Below are positions 10,064 through 21,211 of a stretch of DNA of 64,000 bases, piece by piece; the stretch's first letter is position 1, and each line of letters starts with the position of its first letter. Source of the stretch: Lepidodermella squamata (Eukaryota > Gastrotricha); NCBI GenBank assembly GCA_047495785.1, contig JBLDXI010000055.1:930001-994000 (forward strand), written 5' to 3'. The translations under genes and the position numbers were made by a program. Below the pieces are notes generated by a model that saw only the letters and a program-made list of their open reading frames with translations, had not been told where the DNA came from and did not search any database.

Positions 10064-12398
10064 ATGAGTTACATTCTTCAGCGTTGGAAACTCGGCGGTC
10101 GTGATGGTGATGCATTGACTGCCATTCAAGCGCCCGATCTAAAAGACGAGGCTCGGCGATTGGGGCTGAAAGTCGGTGGACAAAAAGGTGGGCTGTTTTC
10201 TTTCTGTAACTAGAATTTACGAATTATTCGATTTTTTATAAGGTGAGCTCATGTGGCGAATCGACGAGAAATATGCAGAACTTTACGGCCGGTCTGGAAC
10301 ACCTCCGCCTGCTTCACCAGCCACTATTTCAAATTTATCTGAGAACGAAGATGTAAGAACGTTTCCGCTGTTTTCAGAGAGGTGACCTGTGACCTACTTT
10401 TCATAAAATTACAGCCTGCGCCGAAGGAGAAAATTCCTGGGCTGGGCACGATGCCCCATTCGCTGATAAAAAAGAAGCCACCAAAGCGGTCTGAAATTTA
10501 CGAAAAACAGCTACGGAAACGCATGGCTTGGTACCTATCCGGAAAAGCTATCGCCCCAGAGGACGATTCTGAAAATCGCAAGTCTGGCCAAGGGAAAACA
10601 AAAGCTACGAGCTTTGTCTACCATCAAGAAATAACTGAAATTGATCCGAAGATTTTGATTGAGGACTCGGATTTCGAGGTTAAAATTCCGTTGGATGAAG
10701 CTATGGGGAAGGCGCTCGTCGCTTTGGCAACTGAAGCTCCAATCGGAAGAGGAACTGAAACCGTAATGGACAAGGCTATTCGCGACGCTTGGCAGATTTC
10801 TGGCGAAAAGGTAAGTCTACCTTAATCTAAAGGCGTTTTTAACTTAAATTTCGGCAGGTGTTTTTTGGCAATGAATCTTGGACAAAGCTGTTTACAAATT
10901 CAAAGTCCTCGCCGTTGCTTGAATCTATCAGAAAAACCCTAGCGCCCCGGGTTGGCACGATTTCAGCGAAATTTTACAAGCTCTTGGTGTATGGCGAGGG
11001 TTCATTCTTCAAAGCTCATCGCGACACCCAGCGCGACCCGCATCACTTCGGGTCAATCGTCGTTTTCCTGCCTAGCATCTACTCGGGAGGCGAACTCATC
11101 GTCCAGCATGGTCCAGATAAGAAAAAGTTTGACTACGGCCTACCAACTGGCAGCTCTTCGTCCAAGTGAGCTCAAAATTAAGATGAGTTCAAATTAAATT
11201 GTTTTGTATTTTTTTATGATTTTTAGATGCCACGCCGTCGTTTTTTTCACGGATTGCCTTCACGAAGTATTGCCGGTCAAATCTGGCTACCGATTGACAC
11301 TCACCTATCAGCTTTTCTACGAAGGAAACACAGCCCCGGAAGTGCCGATCACACCCGACTTCGTTGCCGATCGTATCGCTCACAATTTGGACAAACTGCG
11401 GCGGCTGAATCACTGGAAGGGCAAGAACGCTGGCTGGTTGCTCGAGCATCGATACGCCCTTGCTTCATTGAAGCCTAGCCTCCTGAAAGGCGCCGATCGA
11501 GATGTTTACGACGCAATTATGACTTCGGGTCGTTACCAGGTCGAGCTTATTCCTGTTGAAGTTGATGCTTCGGGCCTAGGATGGGATGACAGCGCGTTTC
11601 ACACAGCTGAAGGCTACTATGGCCAGTTTCTCAACGAGAAAAGCGACTGGGGGATTTTCTTTGTGGTAAGCTATTTCATCGAAAATTCCGCAACTCTACT
11701 TTGATTGAATACATTTTCAGATCACTCGTTTAGCTGGCAAGCAGCTTGAAAAAGATCTGAAAGCGGCTGAGAAAGCTAACAAGGGCAAACGAGGAGTTGG
11801 GAAATTGTCGAAGAAACGAAAACGAGGATTCGGAGGTTTCGGAAGGGGTTTCGGCGGCTACAGCAGCTACAAATACTACGACCCGGAGGAGAGCGATGAA
11901 CAGCGAGTCGAAAAGCACGCCAAAAATCCTAATCTCCTGACGATTTTCACCTATTTCCCCGAGGGCTACAAAGAAACTGCTGGCGATACAATTTTTCTCA
12001 ACGATTTCGGCAAGGTGACAGTGGGAGATGTTGTCAGTTCGAAGGCTCACGCGACTGGCAATACTGGCACTGATTTTGAACTTCAGTACACTAAGGCGGC
12101 GTTTCTTATCACTCCAAAAGACGGGAGTAAACAGCCAGCTTCTGCTGGGTTATTTTCGCCGAAACAACCGGCAAAATCAGCCACCCCGAAGCCTGCCGCT
12201 GCGTCGAGCAAACCTTCAACGAGTGGGACCGCTCCGTCAAGTGCGGTCGAGGCTAAGACCCCGCGAGCAATGCTAGCCCAGCCGGCGATTTCCAGCTTTT
12301 TCGCTAAATCTATCCAGTTGCAAAATCAGCGAAAACGCCCTGCTGATGAAGATGTGATCGATTTGGAGGCTGGCTCAAGTTCGACTAGTGATGATTAA
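10064..12398 (+). CDS. SAP-domain 2-oxoglutarate/Fe(II) dioxygenase with PIP-box and SIM tail
   Basis: Six exons (10064-10187, 10243-10352, 10415-10810, 10858-11165, 11227-11665, 11721-12398) give 684 aa. Residues 26-50 match a SAP DNA-binding motif (LKDEARRLGLKVGGQKGELM). A prolyl-4-hydroxylase-type double-stranded beta-helix spans about 240-345: HRD at 264-266 (Fe ligands H264, D266), distal H325 in CLHEV, and R335 for 2-oxoglutarate. The tail has a basic LSKKRKRG (nuclear localisation-like), a Gly-rich stretch, a PIP box QPAISSFF at 646-653 (PCNA binding) and DEDVIDLE near 669-675, a classic SUMO-interacting motif. I infer a nuclear, replication- or repair-linked oxygenase; the substrate is unknown. 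An earlier ATG at 10059 is followed at once by a stop. AATAAA is at 12548. Confidence 0.8.
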
Positions 12399-12731
12399 GG
12401 TCCAGGTGATTCGAAGATTTATAAAAAATAACTGACATTGCTTTTCCTATATATATCTGAGATGTTTTCATATTACTTTTGGCTACTCCAAACTATACTC
12501 TTAATACTGCTTGCTCACCTTTTGTTGCTCATTAACCGGAATATCGAAATAAATAATATCGGAATTGTGATCTTTGAAATAATTGTTTTACCTCGAAATA
12601 TTCCGAATTCGAACTTGTTTATCTAGTGGCTGGTTGGAAAAGTTTGGCAGAAGTACCGAAAATGCTTTATTATTTTATTCAGAAGAAAAGATATTTTATT
12701 GGGTTCGAGTCAAAGTTGAATGAAAAATCAG
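12399..12731. other. convergent intergenic region, 3' ends only
   Basis: AT-rich spacer between the dioxygenase and an NmrA-like gene. It holds the AATAAA of the former (12548-12553). Small ORFs here look random. Confidence 0.5.
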
Positions 12732-13819
12732 TTAATGCTTGGTTTCAGGCATTTTGATTTCGTCTTTTTTACCGCTTTCCAGCCATTGCGTGAATGTCAT
12801 CATTTTCGGGTTAAGCTTCCGGGACACATCAACGCTTCGAATAGCCGCCAAATCCTCGGCACAATCGTTGAAAAACTGGAACATATTAGCAAGCTCGACA
12901 GCGCCCTTGAATGGCAACTTGCGATAGTCGTCGTAGCTGATCTGGCGAAATCGAATTTCTCGCCCGAGCGAATACGCAATTTTAGCGGTCATTTCCTTCA
13001 TGGACAAAAACTCGCCGCAAATCGCCACTCGCTTGTTGATGTACTCATCAGGGCGTTGAAAAATGTCGAGTGCACATCGGCCAATGTCATCAGACGCAAT
13101 GCCGGGAATTCGGGTGTCTGGCTCGATCGGCAGAGCGATTTCAAGCTTGCCGTCATCGCCGATTTTCGGCGCCAGCAGCTGCAGAAAGTTGTCCCAGAAG
13201 AATGCGGTTAGCATATAGGTGGTTGGAACGTTGTACTCTTCAAAGAAATGATCAGCCTCGCCTTTTGCGTCGCACTGTGGTACCTTGTAACGCTCGCCGG
13301 CGCCGAGTGACGGCATTGCTAAGCTGGTCAAAATCGGCAATCGGCGCCGGGAATCTTCGAACGTCGACCAAATAGCATGTTTAACCCCGGCCAAGCTAGA
13401 AAATTGATAGTTTCAGCCACATTTTGAGGAAATTTAAGATCTAACCTAGCTGCCCTGGCCATATTCTCAACCTGTCGAAGTTCATCGTCAGGATCCATGC
13501 GTTCCCAGAAGAATGAGACGCAAAACACGCCGTAGACGCCATCGAAAGCTTTCACCAAGGAGTCGAACACACGAACGTCACCGTGAACAACTTCAACACC
13601 TCGCTGCCGCAATTGATCGGCTTTTTCCGACGACTCGTCACGCGTTATTGCACGCACGGTGAAACCATTGCGGTCACCGCTTTCTAAAATTGCATTCACC
13701 AAGCTGCCACCTTTGCGAAAACCGAAAATGAAAATGTTTGAGATTAGATGAATAATGAAAATTGTACCTTGATGGCCAGTGGCTCCAACCACAGCCAATA
13801 CTTTAGTGCTACCAATCAT
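12732..13819 (-). CDS. NmrA-like NAD(P)-binding protein (copy N1), 3 exons
   Basis: Exons 13819-13768, 13710-13446 and 13395-12732 give 326 aa. The N-terminal Rossmann motif is VVGATGHQG, and AIWSTFED and DDIGRCALDIF match the family pattern seen in the seven other copies here. NmrA-like proteins are atypical short-chain dehydrogenases: some sense NADP(H) (NmrA, HSCARG), others reduce quinones (QOR2-like). Copy N1 is the most divergent. Its first intron falls inside the Gly-rich motif (after GHQ), not after residue 46-47 as in N3-N7, while the second intron matches. Codon use is ordinary. It faces the dioxygenase tail to tail. Confidence 0.8.
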
Positions 13820-13987
13820 TGTCAAATCAACGCGAAATGTTGAAAATTGATTTGTTCTCAAGCAAGTAGGAATGAGTTTCGTTGAGTTCTTAGAAGGACA
13901 CGGGGTTCGTGTAAGATCTTTGTTGCGAATAACAGCGAATTATTCTCTGGGTTATGTTACGTGTTTGAAATGACTCATCAACAGACA

Positions 13988-14059
13988 AGCAGAGTGGCGC
14001 AGTGGAAGCGCGCTGGGCCCATAACCCAGAGGTCTGTAGATCGAAACTACGCTCTGCTA
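13988..14059 (+). tRNA. trnM-CAU: initiator tRNA-Met (CAT)
   Basis: 72 nt. The acceptor AGCAGAG pairs with CTCTGCT, discriminator A. The anticodon arm CTGGG-CCCATAA-CCCAG carries CAT, with the GGG/CCC pairs and C33 found in metazoan initiators. The T loop ATCGAAA (A54, A60) is also initiator-specific. The D arm is GCGC/GCGC. It lies about 100 bp upstream of a LINE fragment. Confidence 0.95.
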
Positions 14060-14161
14060 TAAATGTCCAACTTTTTTTATTTCGAATAGCTCACCGCACA
14101 GCGATAGAATGTTGTCCAAGTCAAGCTTTTCCCTAATTTTCACTTAAATTTGTTTTGTTAA

Positions 14162-15863
14162 GATAAGAGGGTCCCAGAAGAATGGTCAACGGCTATAATT
14201 ACCCCAATTTATAAAAATAAAGGTGAGAAATCAAAATGCCAAAATTACAGAGGCATCAGCCTCTTAAGTGTTGTAGGAAAACTCTATGCCATTATTCTCG
14301 AAAGAAAATTGAGACTATTAATTGGGTCAAAAATTTCTAAACTGCAATTTGGTTTCCAACCCCTCAAGGGCACCAGAGACTGCATTTACGTTCTCCGACA
14401 AATTATTGAGAAAATTATATTCTTTAAGAAGGAACTCCACCTAGTCTTCATCGATCTCGAAAAAGCCTATGATCTGGTGGACAGGGAAAAAGTATGGGCC
14501 GCCCTCCAAAATATGGGTGTAGAACCCAGCTTAATTGAAGCTATTCAAAGTTTATATAAAGTAAATAAAGTTGCTGTTAGAGTCGATTCTGAGCTCTCAG
14601 ATTTCTTCTATGTTACCAGGGGACTAAGACAGGGTTGCCCGTTGTCTCCTTTGCTATTCATAGCGACCTTCAACAAAATTTGCGAAAAAATATCTGCTGA
14701 AAAATTAGGCTTTCCTATTAGCGAGACCGCAAACAGCGAGACCGCTATGAGCGCGACTGATTTCCTAAATTTACTAGCGTTTGCGGACGACGGAACACTT
14801 TTAGGCATGAACCACGACGAAATTGCACGACTACTTCACATTTTCGATTTGGCTTGCACCGAATTGGGTCTGAAAATTAACGCGGCAAAAACTCAATATA
14901 TGATTATTTCTAGAGACGAGTCAGCTACTCAAAATTACGAATTGGAATTGAACGGGAAAAAACTTGAAAAAGTGACCAAATTTAAATATTTAGGGAGTAT
15001 TATTACTAGTGACGGCAAAATCGATGAGGAACTAAACTACAGAATTTCTAAGGCAGGCAGTGTTTTCGGCGCCATGAACAAATTCATGTGCAACAAAAGT
15101 CAGGTTTCCATAGCCACAAAACTTAAAGTACTGACATGTGTTATAATACCTACCATCATTTACGCCTGCGAATCGTGGAACATATCGATAGCCCAAGAAA
15201 ATAGACTAAACACTATAGAATATCGATGGCTTCGATCTATAGTAGGTGTCCACCTAATGGACTATATTCCAAATATAGACATTCGACTTGCGTTATGCGA
15301 AGGTCTCATTGAAGTGAGCCGCATAGTTGAAAAACAAAGGCTAAGATATCTAGGTCACATAATTAGGTCACGTGACTATGACGCAGAAGGACTAATACAC
15401 AAAATATATATTTGGACGCCTCCGCTTGGGTGGTTTGCACCCAGAGGTAGACCTCGAACCAGATGGATCAACGGAGTGCATAGAAGCCTTATTAAAGTAG
15501 GTCTTACTAAGGAAATTCGCCGGAAAAAGAAAACCAATAAGGAAAATAAGGTCAAGGATAAGAAAAATAAAACCACCAAGAAACGAGAAAATAGAAAAAA
15601 TCCCGGCGAAAAGGATTTTGAGATCAAAATTATTCCCGATGTCCAACTAGCGGAATCGGTTTCTTTCGAAAAAGATGAATGGCGCATGGTTGTAAACTCG
15701 ATTGAAAATTACGAATTCTATACAAAAAGCAGAATCCTCGACTGTGGGGGTGGGTGAGGATCATTCTTCGCCTGCCTTCGCCCTCTTCAAAACCGGAAAC
15801 GGTACACGACGCTCAGTCTCGAAGAGGCAAAATAAAACTATTATTATTATTATTATTATTATT
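14162..15863 (+). mobile_element. 5'-truncated non-LTR retrotransposon (RTE-like LINE)
   Basis: The open frame runs from 14162 to a stop at 15757, with no endonuclease domain and no start codon at its beginning. RT motifs appear in order: EEWSTAIITPIYKNKG, NYRGISLLSV, QFGFQPLKGTRDC, VFIDLEKAYDLVDREKVW, GLRQGCPLSPLLF, LLAFADDGTLL (FADD catalytic box), GLKINAAKTQYM and KFKYLGSIIT. The tail has RGRPRTRWINGV, common in RTE-type elements, and a Lys-rich segment. The 3' end is an untranslated stretch followed by a TTA-repeat microsatellite (15840-15863), as RTE elements often end. The frame is intact over about 530 codons, so the insertion is fairly recent, but the copy cannot move on its own. Confidence 0.8.
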
Positions 15864-16297
15864 GTTTTGTTAAAAAAATTAAATTAAAGGAAAATGTCAG
15901 AAAAATCACCGCACTATCGAATTCGATGTTGGAATAACTCGGTGATTTTAGCAGTAGGAGCTTCATAAACGCAAAATCAGCCCCTGTTCATCCTCCTCTC
16001 ACAATTGCAATTTTTTTAAAAATTACAAAATTTACGAGAAAATTCTAGGAACATGTATCGCAGGTGGAAAACATTGTCCACATCAGTGGGATTCAAGGTT
16101 TCAAGGCCGAATCTTCTGCCAAATCAGCTTTTTTCGTCTATCTGGATTTCCCACGATCTGATAATTCGAAACTTCTGAAATGGTTATCTATTAATAAATA
16201 CACATCTTTATTATTAAGAAAAATGATGGGGCGTGTCTTCTGCTTTACATTTATTATTTATTATTAATGACGCGATATTTTAGCGAAAAAATTGTCA
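15864..16297. other. intergenic, no gene seen
   Basis: AT-rich sequence between the LINE tail and a tRNA gene. Short ORFs have no family features. Confidence 0.4.
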
Positions 16298-16369
16298 AGG
16301 CCCAGGCGGGAATTGAACCCGCGATCTTCTGTTTACGAGACAGACGCTCTACCACTAAGCTACTGAGCC
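16298..16369 (-). tRNA. trnT-CGU: tRNA-Thr (CGT), copy 1
   Basis: 72 nt on the minus strand. Acceptor GGCTCAG/CTGGGCC (one G-T pair), anticodon arm TCTGT-CTCGTAA-ACAGA with anticodon CGT, variable loop AGATC, T arm GCGGG-TTCAATT-CCCGC. Identical to the copy at 17975-18046. Confidence 0.95.
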
Positions 16370-16484
16370 AAGCTGGCGGAGAAATTTAAACCGTAATTCA
16401 AAAATCATTGAATTCCAGGCTCTATTTTTTGGAAAATTCCAGGTTAACGTATTTAGAATTAACCGCAGGCCGAAGATTGCCAGC

Positions 16485-17809
16485 TCAAACGTCAGCTTTC
16501 AGGTCGGCTTCATCAATCTCGAGAAGGGCCTGAGTCGCGACGTTGCTTTTACCCAACTCCGAAATTTTCTTCATCGAAGCCGAATGAGTGGTAAAGGCTG
16601 ATAGGGTCGAGCAAATGTTGGCCGATCGAACTGTTCGCGCCACAAGCTGCCGCTGTTGTCGCCACGCTGAATCCTCCTCATCGGCCAGTTCATCGTCTTC
16701 CGCGTCGTCCTCAGCTATGACATACGTATCCTTCGTTGTCGTATCGCCGTAATAGTAAGAATCGGCGATAGTTCGCGTTTTCGAAACACCACTCCGCCCA
16801 GTTATTTCCGTCCGGAAAAATATTACGCAGGATAACGCGTAAATATGCAGGCCACTGCGAAATGTCCAAAACGTGACTACAGCCGCCCAAAATAGCTGGA
16901 ACCACGCATACGCCGACAATGCTGCCATGTCTTTGAACTTGACCAAGCAATAAAGCAATAGCCAGTGATAGCAGAAATCGACAGCGATGTACATAGCCAT
17001 TATGATTATCCAGATTATCAATACACGATGGCTACGAAGGTAAATTCCGAGGAATAGCAGAAAAGTTGCCAGGGTGATAGCGCCGTTCCAACCTAACATG
17101 AATAGTGCTGGCTGTTGAAGACGAGCGGCTTCGTCTGGAGAAAATAGAGGCGCCAGCATAGTCTCATTATTACTCGGGGTCGAACTGTCGAAATCATCAG
17201 GCGTTGTTTGGCCCAGGAGATACATCGAAGGGCCTAATATCGACAGGGCATGAGGCTTGTGAACATTTGCAGCTGGCTTCGCTGTTGTTGTTGTTGTCGA
17301 TAAAAGTTTGAAATCGATGATTTTACCAATAAGTGACGATTGGTTAGCCTGGTGGTTTGCTGAGAAGTGAACATTGATCGTGGGAATATTTTGGCCGTGC
17401 TTGTGGGAATGATGAGTTTGGCGCACGACTCGAAGAATTTTCGAATAAGCGCCATCTTCATCTTCCCAAGCGTCGAGATCGATTTCATCCTCGGGATGCG
17501 CCTCGCCCTCGCCGTGCCGTTCGACAGCCATGGCTGCCCATTGCTCGGCTAGCTTCTGTTGTTGGGCGCGAATCATCGCGTCTCGGCGATACAGGAAGGC
17601 CATGCGTGACGAGCGGGGCGAGCTGTAAAATTCGCCCATGTAGTAAATAGCTAAACACTGCAAGACATGAACGCTGGTTGACACGATAACGTGAATGCCC
17701 GACGCCATCGAACCATCTCGCAGGGTGTCTAAATAAAAAACATGAGGTTTGAATGAATCTCTGCGACAAAATTACCCCAAAAGCAGCACCAGTTATTGCT
17801 TATGCTCAT
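16485..17809 (-). CDS. predicted four-helix membrane protein, unknown family
   Basis: Exons 17809-17776 (only 11 codons plus one base) and 17728-16485 give 425 aa. Hydrophobic segments lie at about residues 20-42, 221-241, 247-272 and 282-302. Between the first and second is a loop of nearly 180 residues with an acidic patch (EDEIDLDAWEDEDG), a His-rich piece (TTHHSHKHG-like) and a Thr run. The C-terminal tail of about 120 residues is acidic (AEDDAEDDELADEED) and ends with a helical LLEIDEADLKADV. I do not recognise the family. The small first exon is supported by exact phase closure. The gene sits between two identical tRNA-Thr genes on the same strand. Confidence 0.7.
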
Positions 17810-17974
17810 TGTATGATTTTGAATTTATTGCGCTATATTTTTGAGGAGAAACGGGTTCGAACAGCCATCATGGCTGTACCGTAACATGATACTACCCATG
17901 GTAATCCATGCCGAAAGTCATTACCACGCGGGAATAAATGAAATTCGAGCTGAGTTGATCTGAAAAAATTGCCA

Positions 17975-18046
17975 AGGCCCAGGCGGGAATTGAACCCGCG
18001 ATCTTCTGTTTACGAGACAGACGCTCTACCACTAAGCTACTGAGCC
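17975..18046 (-). tRNA. trnT-CGU: tRNA-Thr (CGT), copy 2
   Basis: Same 72-nt gene as 16298-16369, with a similar flank on each side (AAAAAATTG.CAAG before, .AGCTG after), which indicates a local duplication. Confidence 0.95.
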
Positions 18047-18137
18047 GAGCTGAAAAATCAACATTAAATTTGAAAAAATCCATCTTAAAATTTTCATATT
18101 TCTACATCGTCAGAATTTTGAAAAATAAAAAATCGGG

Positions 18138-19976
18138 ATGTTTTTCTTTGCAATTTTATTGATTTTTATTATTGCACCGGTTTTCGCCGAAGATGAGAAT
18201 CTATCAAATTTGTTAGGATTCGGCTTTATTCCTCTGAATGGTTCAAAGCCGAATGATATATCTTCATTCGAAATTTCCTTGGACCCGGCGAATGGCAGGT
18301 TGGAAATCTCGACAATCCTATTGAGATTCGACACAGCTGCTACATTCAACATAAAGGTAGATATTGCTCTTCGCCACCTGTTCAGTGCGCCATCACCTAT
18401 CGCCGAGGGTTCGATATCATGGTTGACTCGACCCGAATCGCCTTCCTTGCCAACATTTGCGATAAATGGCAGCTCTGAATTTATATCCCACGCATTCCAC
18501 AATTGTAATGTATCGCCAAATTTATCAAGTTTGGAAATGCCTATTCCAGAGGGTGAATGGAAATCTGCCGGCGGAAATTCAAGAAAAGTCCTGCTTCTCA
18601 AACTGCCAACGCGAAAATATTCGACCGACATGAACGGAGAACCTTACACAATAGCGATGTCATTGATTGTCGGCGAAGAAGGAGTTGAGATGCAGCAATT
18701 TATCCCAGAGATTGGAGGATGCCATATATTTTCCAACTTGCAAATGGCGTCCAGTCAAATAATAGTTGCCCCGCTCAAACTGACCATCAAAACTATTGGA
18801 AATCTGAAAGCTAATAGCCAATTGATTGCCTTTGAAGATGACTCCAAAAAGTTAGCGAAAATGCTCGAGGGAAAGTCTAATACTAAAGAGGCGTGGAATA
18901 AATTTGTTCAATTTCTCGAAGCAGAAGGTTGTCCTCGACTTGAGAACTGCAAGCCCTATTTGTTATCGGCTCACCCTGATTATCGGCGATTTCACGAATT
19001 CGGCTGCCGGATGCCCTTAGATCAAAATAAAGCAAATGAGCATGCATGGTGGCAGTGTGGTATGGGTTCCAGGGATTCCTACGGCAATTTGCGCCGTCGA
19101 ATATCGGTGAATCCAGAATTGACCGATCACACTCGACTCGCCTGCTACAACTTCGAAGATTTACGGCGACTTCGGTTGAATCCTATTGTTACATGGCAAT
19201 GGTTTGATGAATTAAATCAGGCTTTTCAAACGATTTCCGGCGGTCCAGATGAACCGGGAGAGTTGAACGAATTTGACTCGAATGAATTGCTGATACCATC
19301 TTCCTGGAAGACCGACACGCTTTATCGATGTCTCGACCGAAATTCAAAGCCAGTCGTGGAGTACTACTTTGAAAATCCGAATAATTACCTGAGTGGGGTC
19401 CAATGTGAGTTAATGGATGCTGAAATAGTTAATGAATCAATCCGGCTTTGGTTCGGGGAAGAAAACTCAATGCGATTCTTGTGCTCTGGTTCATCTTCGG
19501 CGCTTGTTGTAGACAGCATTTCGACAAGCTTCATAGACGAGTATGACGGCTTTCCGGAATTTATATCTGAAAGCAATCTCATTACAGAAGAGGCTAAATA
19601 CTCGGAAGCAGAAAATGCAACGGTGATAGCAAGCCGTCGGTCTGAATCTGAGGATTATACAGTGAAAGCTACCATTCGAATAATGGGAAACTGTGAAGCG
19701 ACGACACACGAATGCCGCGATGTTCCCGAATACCACCAAACGAAACTTCAAATTATTCTCAATGTTGATAATGGAGCGAAGGTGGTAGCAAGGCAATATT
19801 ACGTTCATTGCTACCGGCGCGGGTTGATTGGCCGATCAGAATTGGCTGCAGTTAGATTCTGGAAAATGGCGCAAGAGTACTACGGCGATGCTTATAATTA
19901 CGCTATTGAATTCTATAACAAATATCTAGGTCAAACGGACGAACAGCCAGACGAAGAGGCACAATCTCCAGAATGA
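18138..19976 (+). CDS. secreted protein of an unrecognised family (member 1), intronless
   Basis: 612 aa, one exon. The first 17 residues form a signal peptide (FFFAILLIFIIAPVFA). There are many N-glycosylation sequons and no transmembrane helix after the signal. The mature protein has regularly spaced cysteines. Around residues 270-330 it reads FGCRMPLDQ, then HAWWQCGMGS, then YGNLRRRISV. The same order (YGCR, EWWRCGSL, YGNHRRRLAF), followed later by VVEYY and a paired Cys region, is found in the 630-aa protein at 61.6 kb. The N-terminal piece with FEISL...ISTIL is also shared. The two are distant paralogues. I assign no enzyme or binding fold; an extracellular matrix or body-wall role is only a guess. 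Confidence 0.75.
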   Translation: MFFFAILLIFIIAPVFAEDENLSNLLGFGFIPLNGSKPNDISSFEISLDPANGRLEISTILLRFDTAATFNIKVDIALRHLFSAPSPIAEGSISWLTRPESPSLPTFAINGSSEFISHAFHNCNVSPNLSSLEMPIPEGEWKSAGGNSRKVLLLKLPTRKYSTDMNGEPYTIAMSLIVGEEGVEMQQFIPEIGGCHIFSNLQMASSQIIVAPLKLTIKTIGNLKANSQLIAFEDDSKKLAKMLEGKSNTKEAWNKFVQFLEAEGCPRLENCKPYLLSAHPDYRRFHEFGCRMPLDQNKANEHAWWQCGMGSRDSYGNLRRRISVNPELTDHTRLACYNFEDLRRLRLNPIVTWQWFDELNQAFQTISGGPDEPGELNEFDSNELLIPSSWKTDTLYRCLDRNSKPVVEYYFENPNNYLSGVQCELMDAEIVNESIRLWFGEENSMRFLCSGSSSALVVDSISTSFIDEYDGFPEFISESNLITEEAKYSEAENATVIASRRSESEDYTVKATIRIMGNCEATTHECRDVPEYHQTKLQIILNVDNGAKVVARQYYVHCYRRGLIGRSELAAVRFWKMAQEYYGDAYNYAIEFYNKYLGQTDEQPDEEAQSPE

Positions 19977-20199
19977 CCTGTTTTTCACCTGTTTTTGAAC
20001 TAAAAAAACTGCCAAATAATAAAACATGTTGATTTCAGTTGCATATTAATTTATTGCTGAAAATTGAATACCTCTAAGAGTCATTTCAAAAATTCATGCA
20101 AAATCGTATCATCATTATTTGAAGAGAAGAATATCCAAGAAAAAATTATCTTTGAGACAAAAGCGAAGCAGATTAGACGAAAGTGTTGCGGTAAAGATG

Positions 20200-21211
20200 T
20201 TAACCGCGAATCGGGATGAGATCTTTGTACTTGTTAAGCCAAGCGTCAAAGGTCAGCAAGTCGGGGCAAAGCTTGCGAGCCGTGTTCGGGCAGCGGATTT
20301 TCAGAACAGACTCTTCACACTTGGCGTAGTACAGCCACATGTTGGCAACGTCCTTGACGCCGGGGAAGCCGAATTTTCGGTAATCTTCAACGCTGATGTC
20401 GCGGTAACGAATGGTCTTGTTGAGGGCTCGGGACATTTTCTCCGCCATTTGGTTCACCGTCAATGCCTCGCTCATGATTCCGACTCGTTTGTTGGCGTAC
20501 TCGTTCTGATTCTTGAAGATGCTCAACGCGCACCTGCCAACATCTTCAGCCGACATGCCGCCGATTCGCTTCGAGCCCATGGGCAGCGCGATTTCGTAGT
20601 TACCATCCGACGACTTCTTAGGCTCCATGCCGAGATCGATGAAGTTCTCCCAGTAGAACGGCGTGATGAAGTAGGTGGTTGGGATGCCGGTTTCAGAAAA
20701 GAAACGATCAGCCTCGGCCTTGATATCGAATGGTGTCACCTTGTACTTGCCCGCAAGAATTGGGACATCGGGGTAACCCTTCAAAGCTTCACGAGTGTCT
20801 TCCAGGGTCGACCAGACAATGAACTTAATCCCAGCTTTTCTAAAATAATAAAATTGAATTTTTAACTCGATTTTCGGAGTCAAAGCTGATTTACTTGGCA
20901 GCGTTCGCCATGCTTCGAGCTTGTCTAAGCTCCTCGTCCGGGTTCATGTGGTGCCAATAGAACGTGACGGCGAACATGGCGTAGCATCCTCGGATCGCCT
21001 CGGTTAACCTATCTTCGTCGACCACATCGACTTCGCGCACTTCGATGCCGCTGGTTTTCAGCCATTGAGCGTTCATAGAACTGGTGTCTCTCGCGATAGC
21101 TCGAACCGCAAATTCGCAGTTATCGCCCTCTTCCATGATAGCGCGGACCAACCCAACGCCCTGGTGCCCAGTGCCACCAATGACAGCGATCAGCTTCTTG
21201 TCGCTCGGCAT
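20200..21211 (-). CDS. NmrA-like NAD(P)-binding protein (copy N2), 2 exons
   Basis: Exons 21211-20895 and 20839-20200 give 318 aa. The Rossmann motif reads VIGGTGHQGVG. FIVWSTLEDTR, YWENFIDLG and DVGRCALSIF follow the family pattern. The first intron present in copies N3-N7 is absent and the second (codon AA|A) is kept. Together with N1 it lies outside the main cluster. Likely a cytosolic NADPH-dependent reductase or redox sensor; the substrate cannot be read from the sequence. Confidence 0.8.

Noticed and set aside
17892-18083. 63-codon ORF opposite and across a tRNA gene
   Set aside because: It is the translation of the tRNA-Thr gene itself; such reading frames are a familiar artefact.
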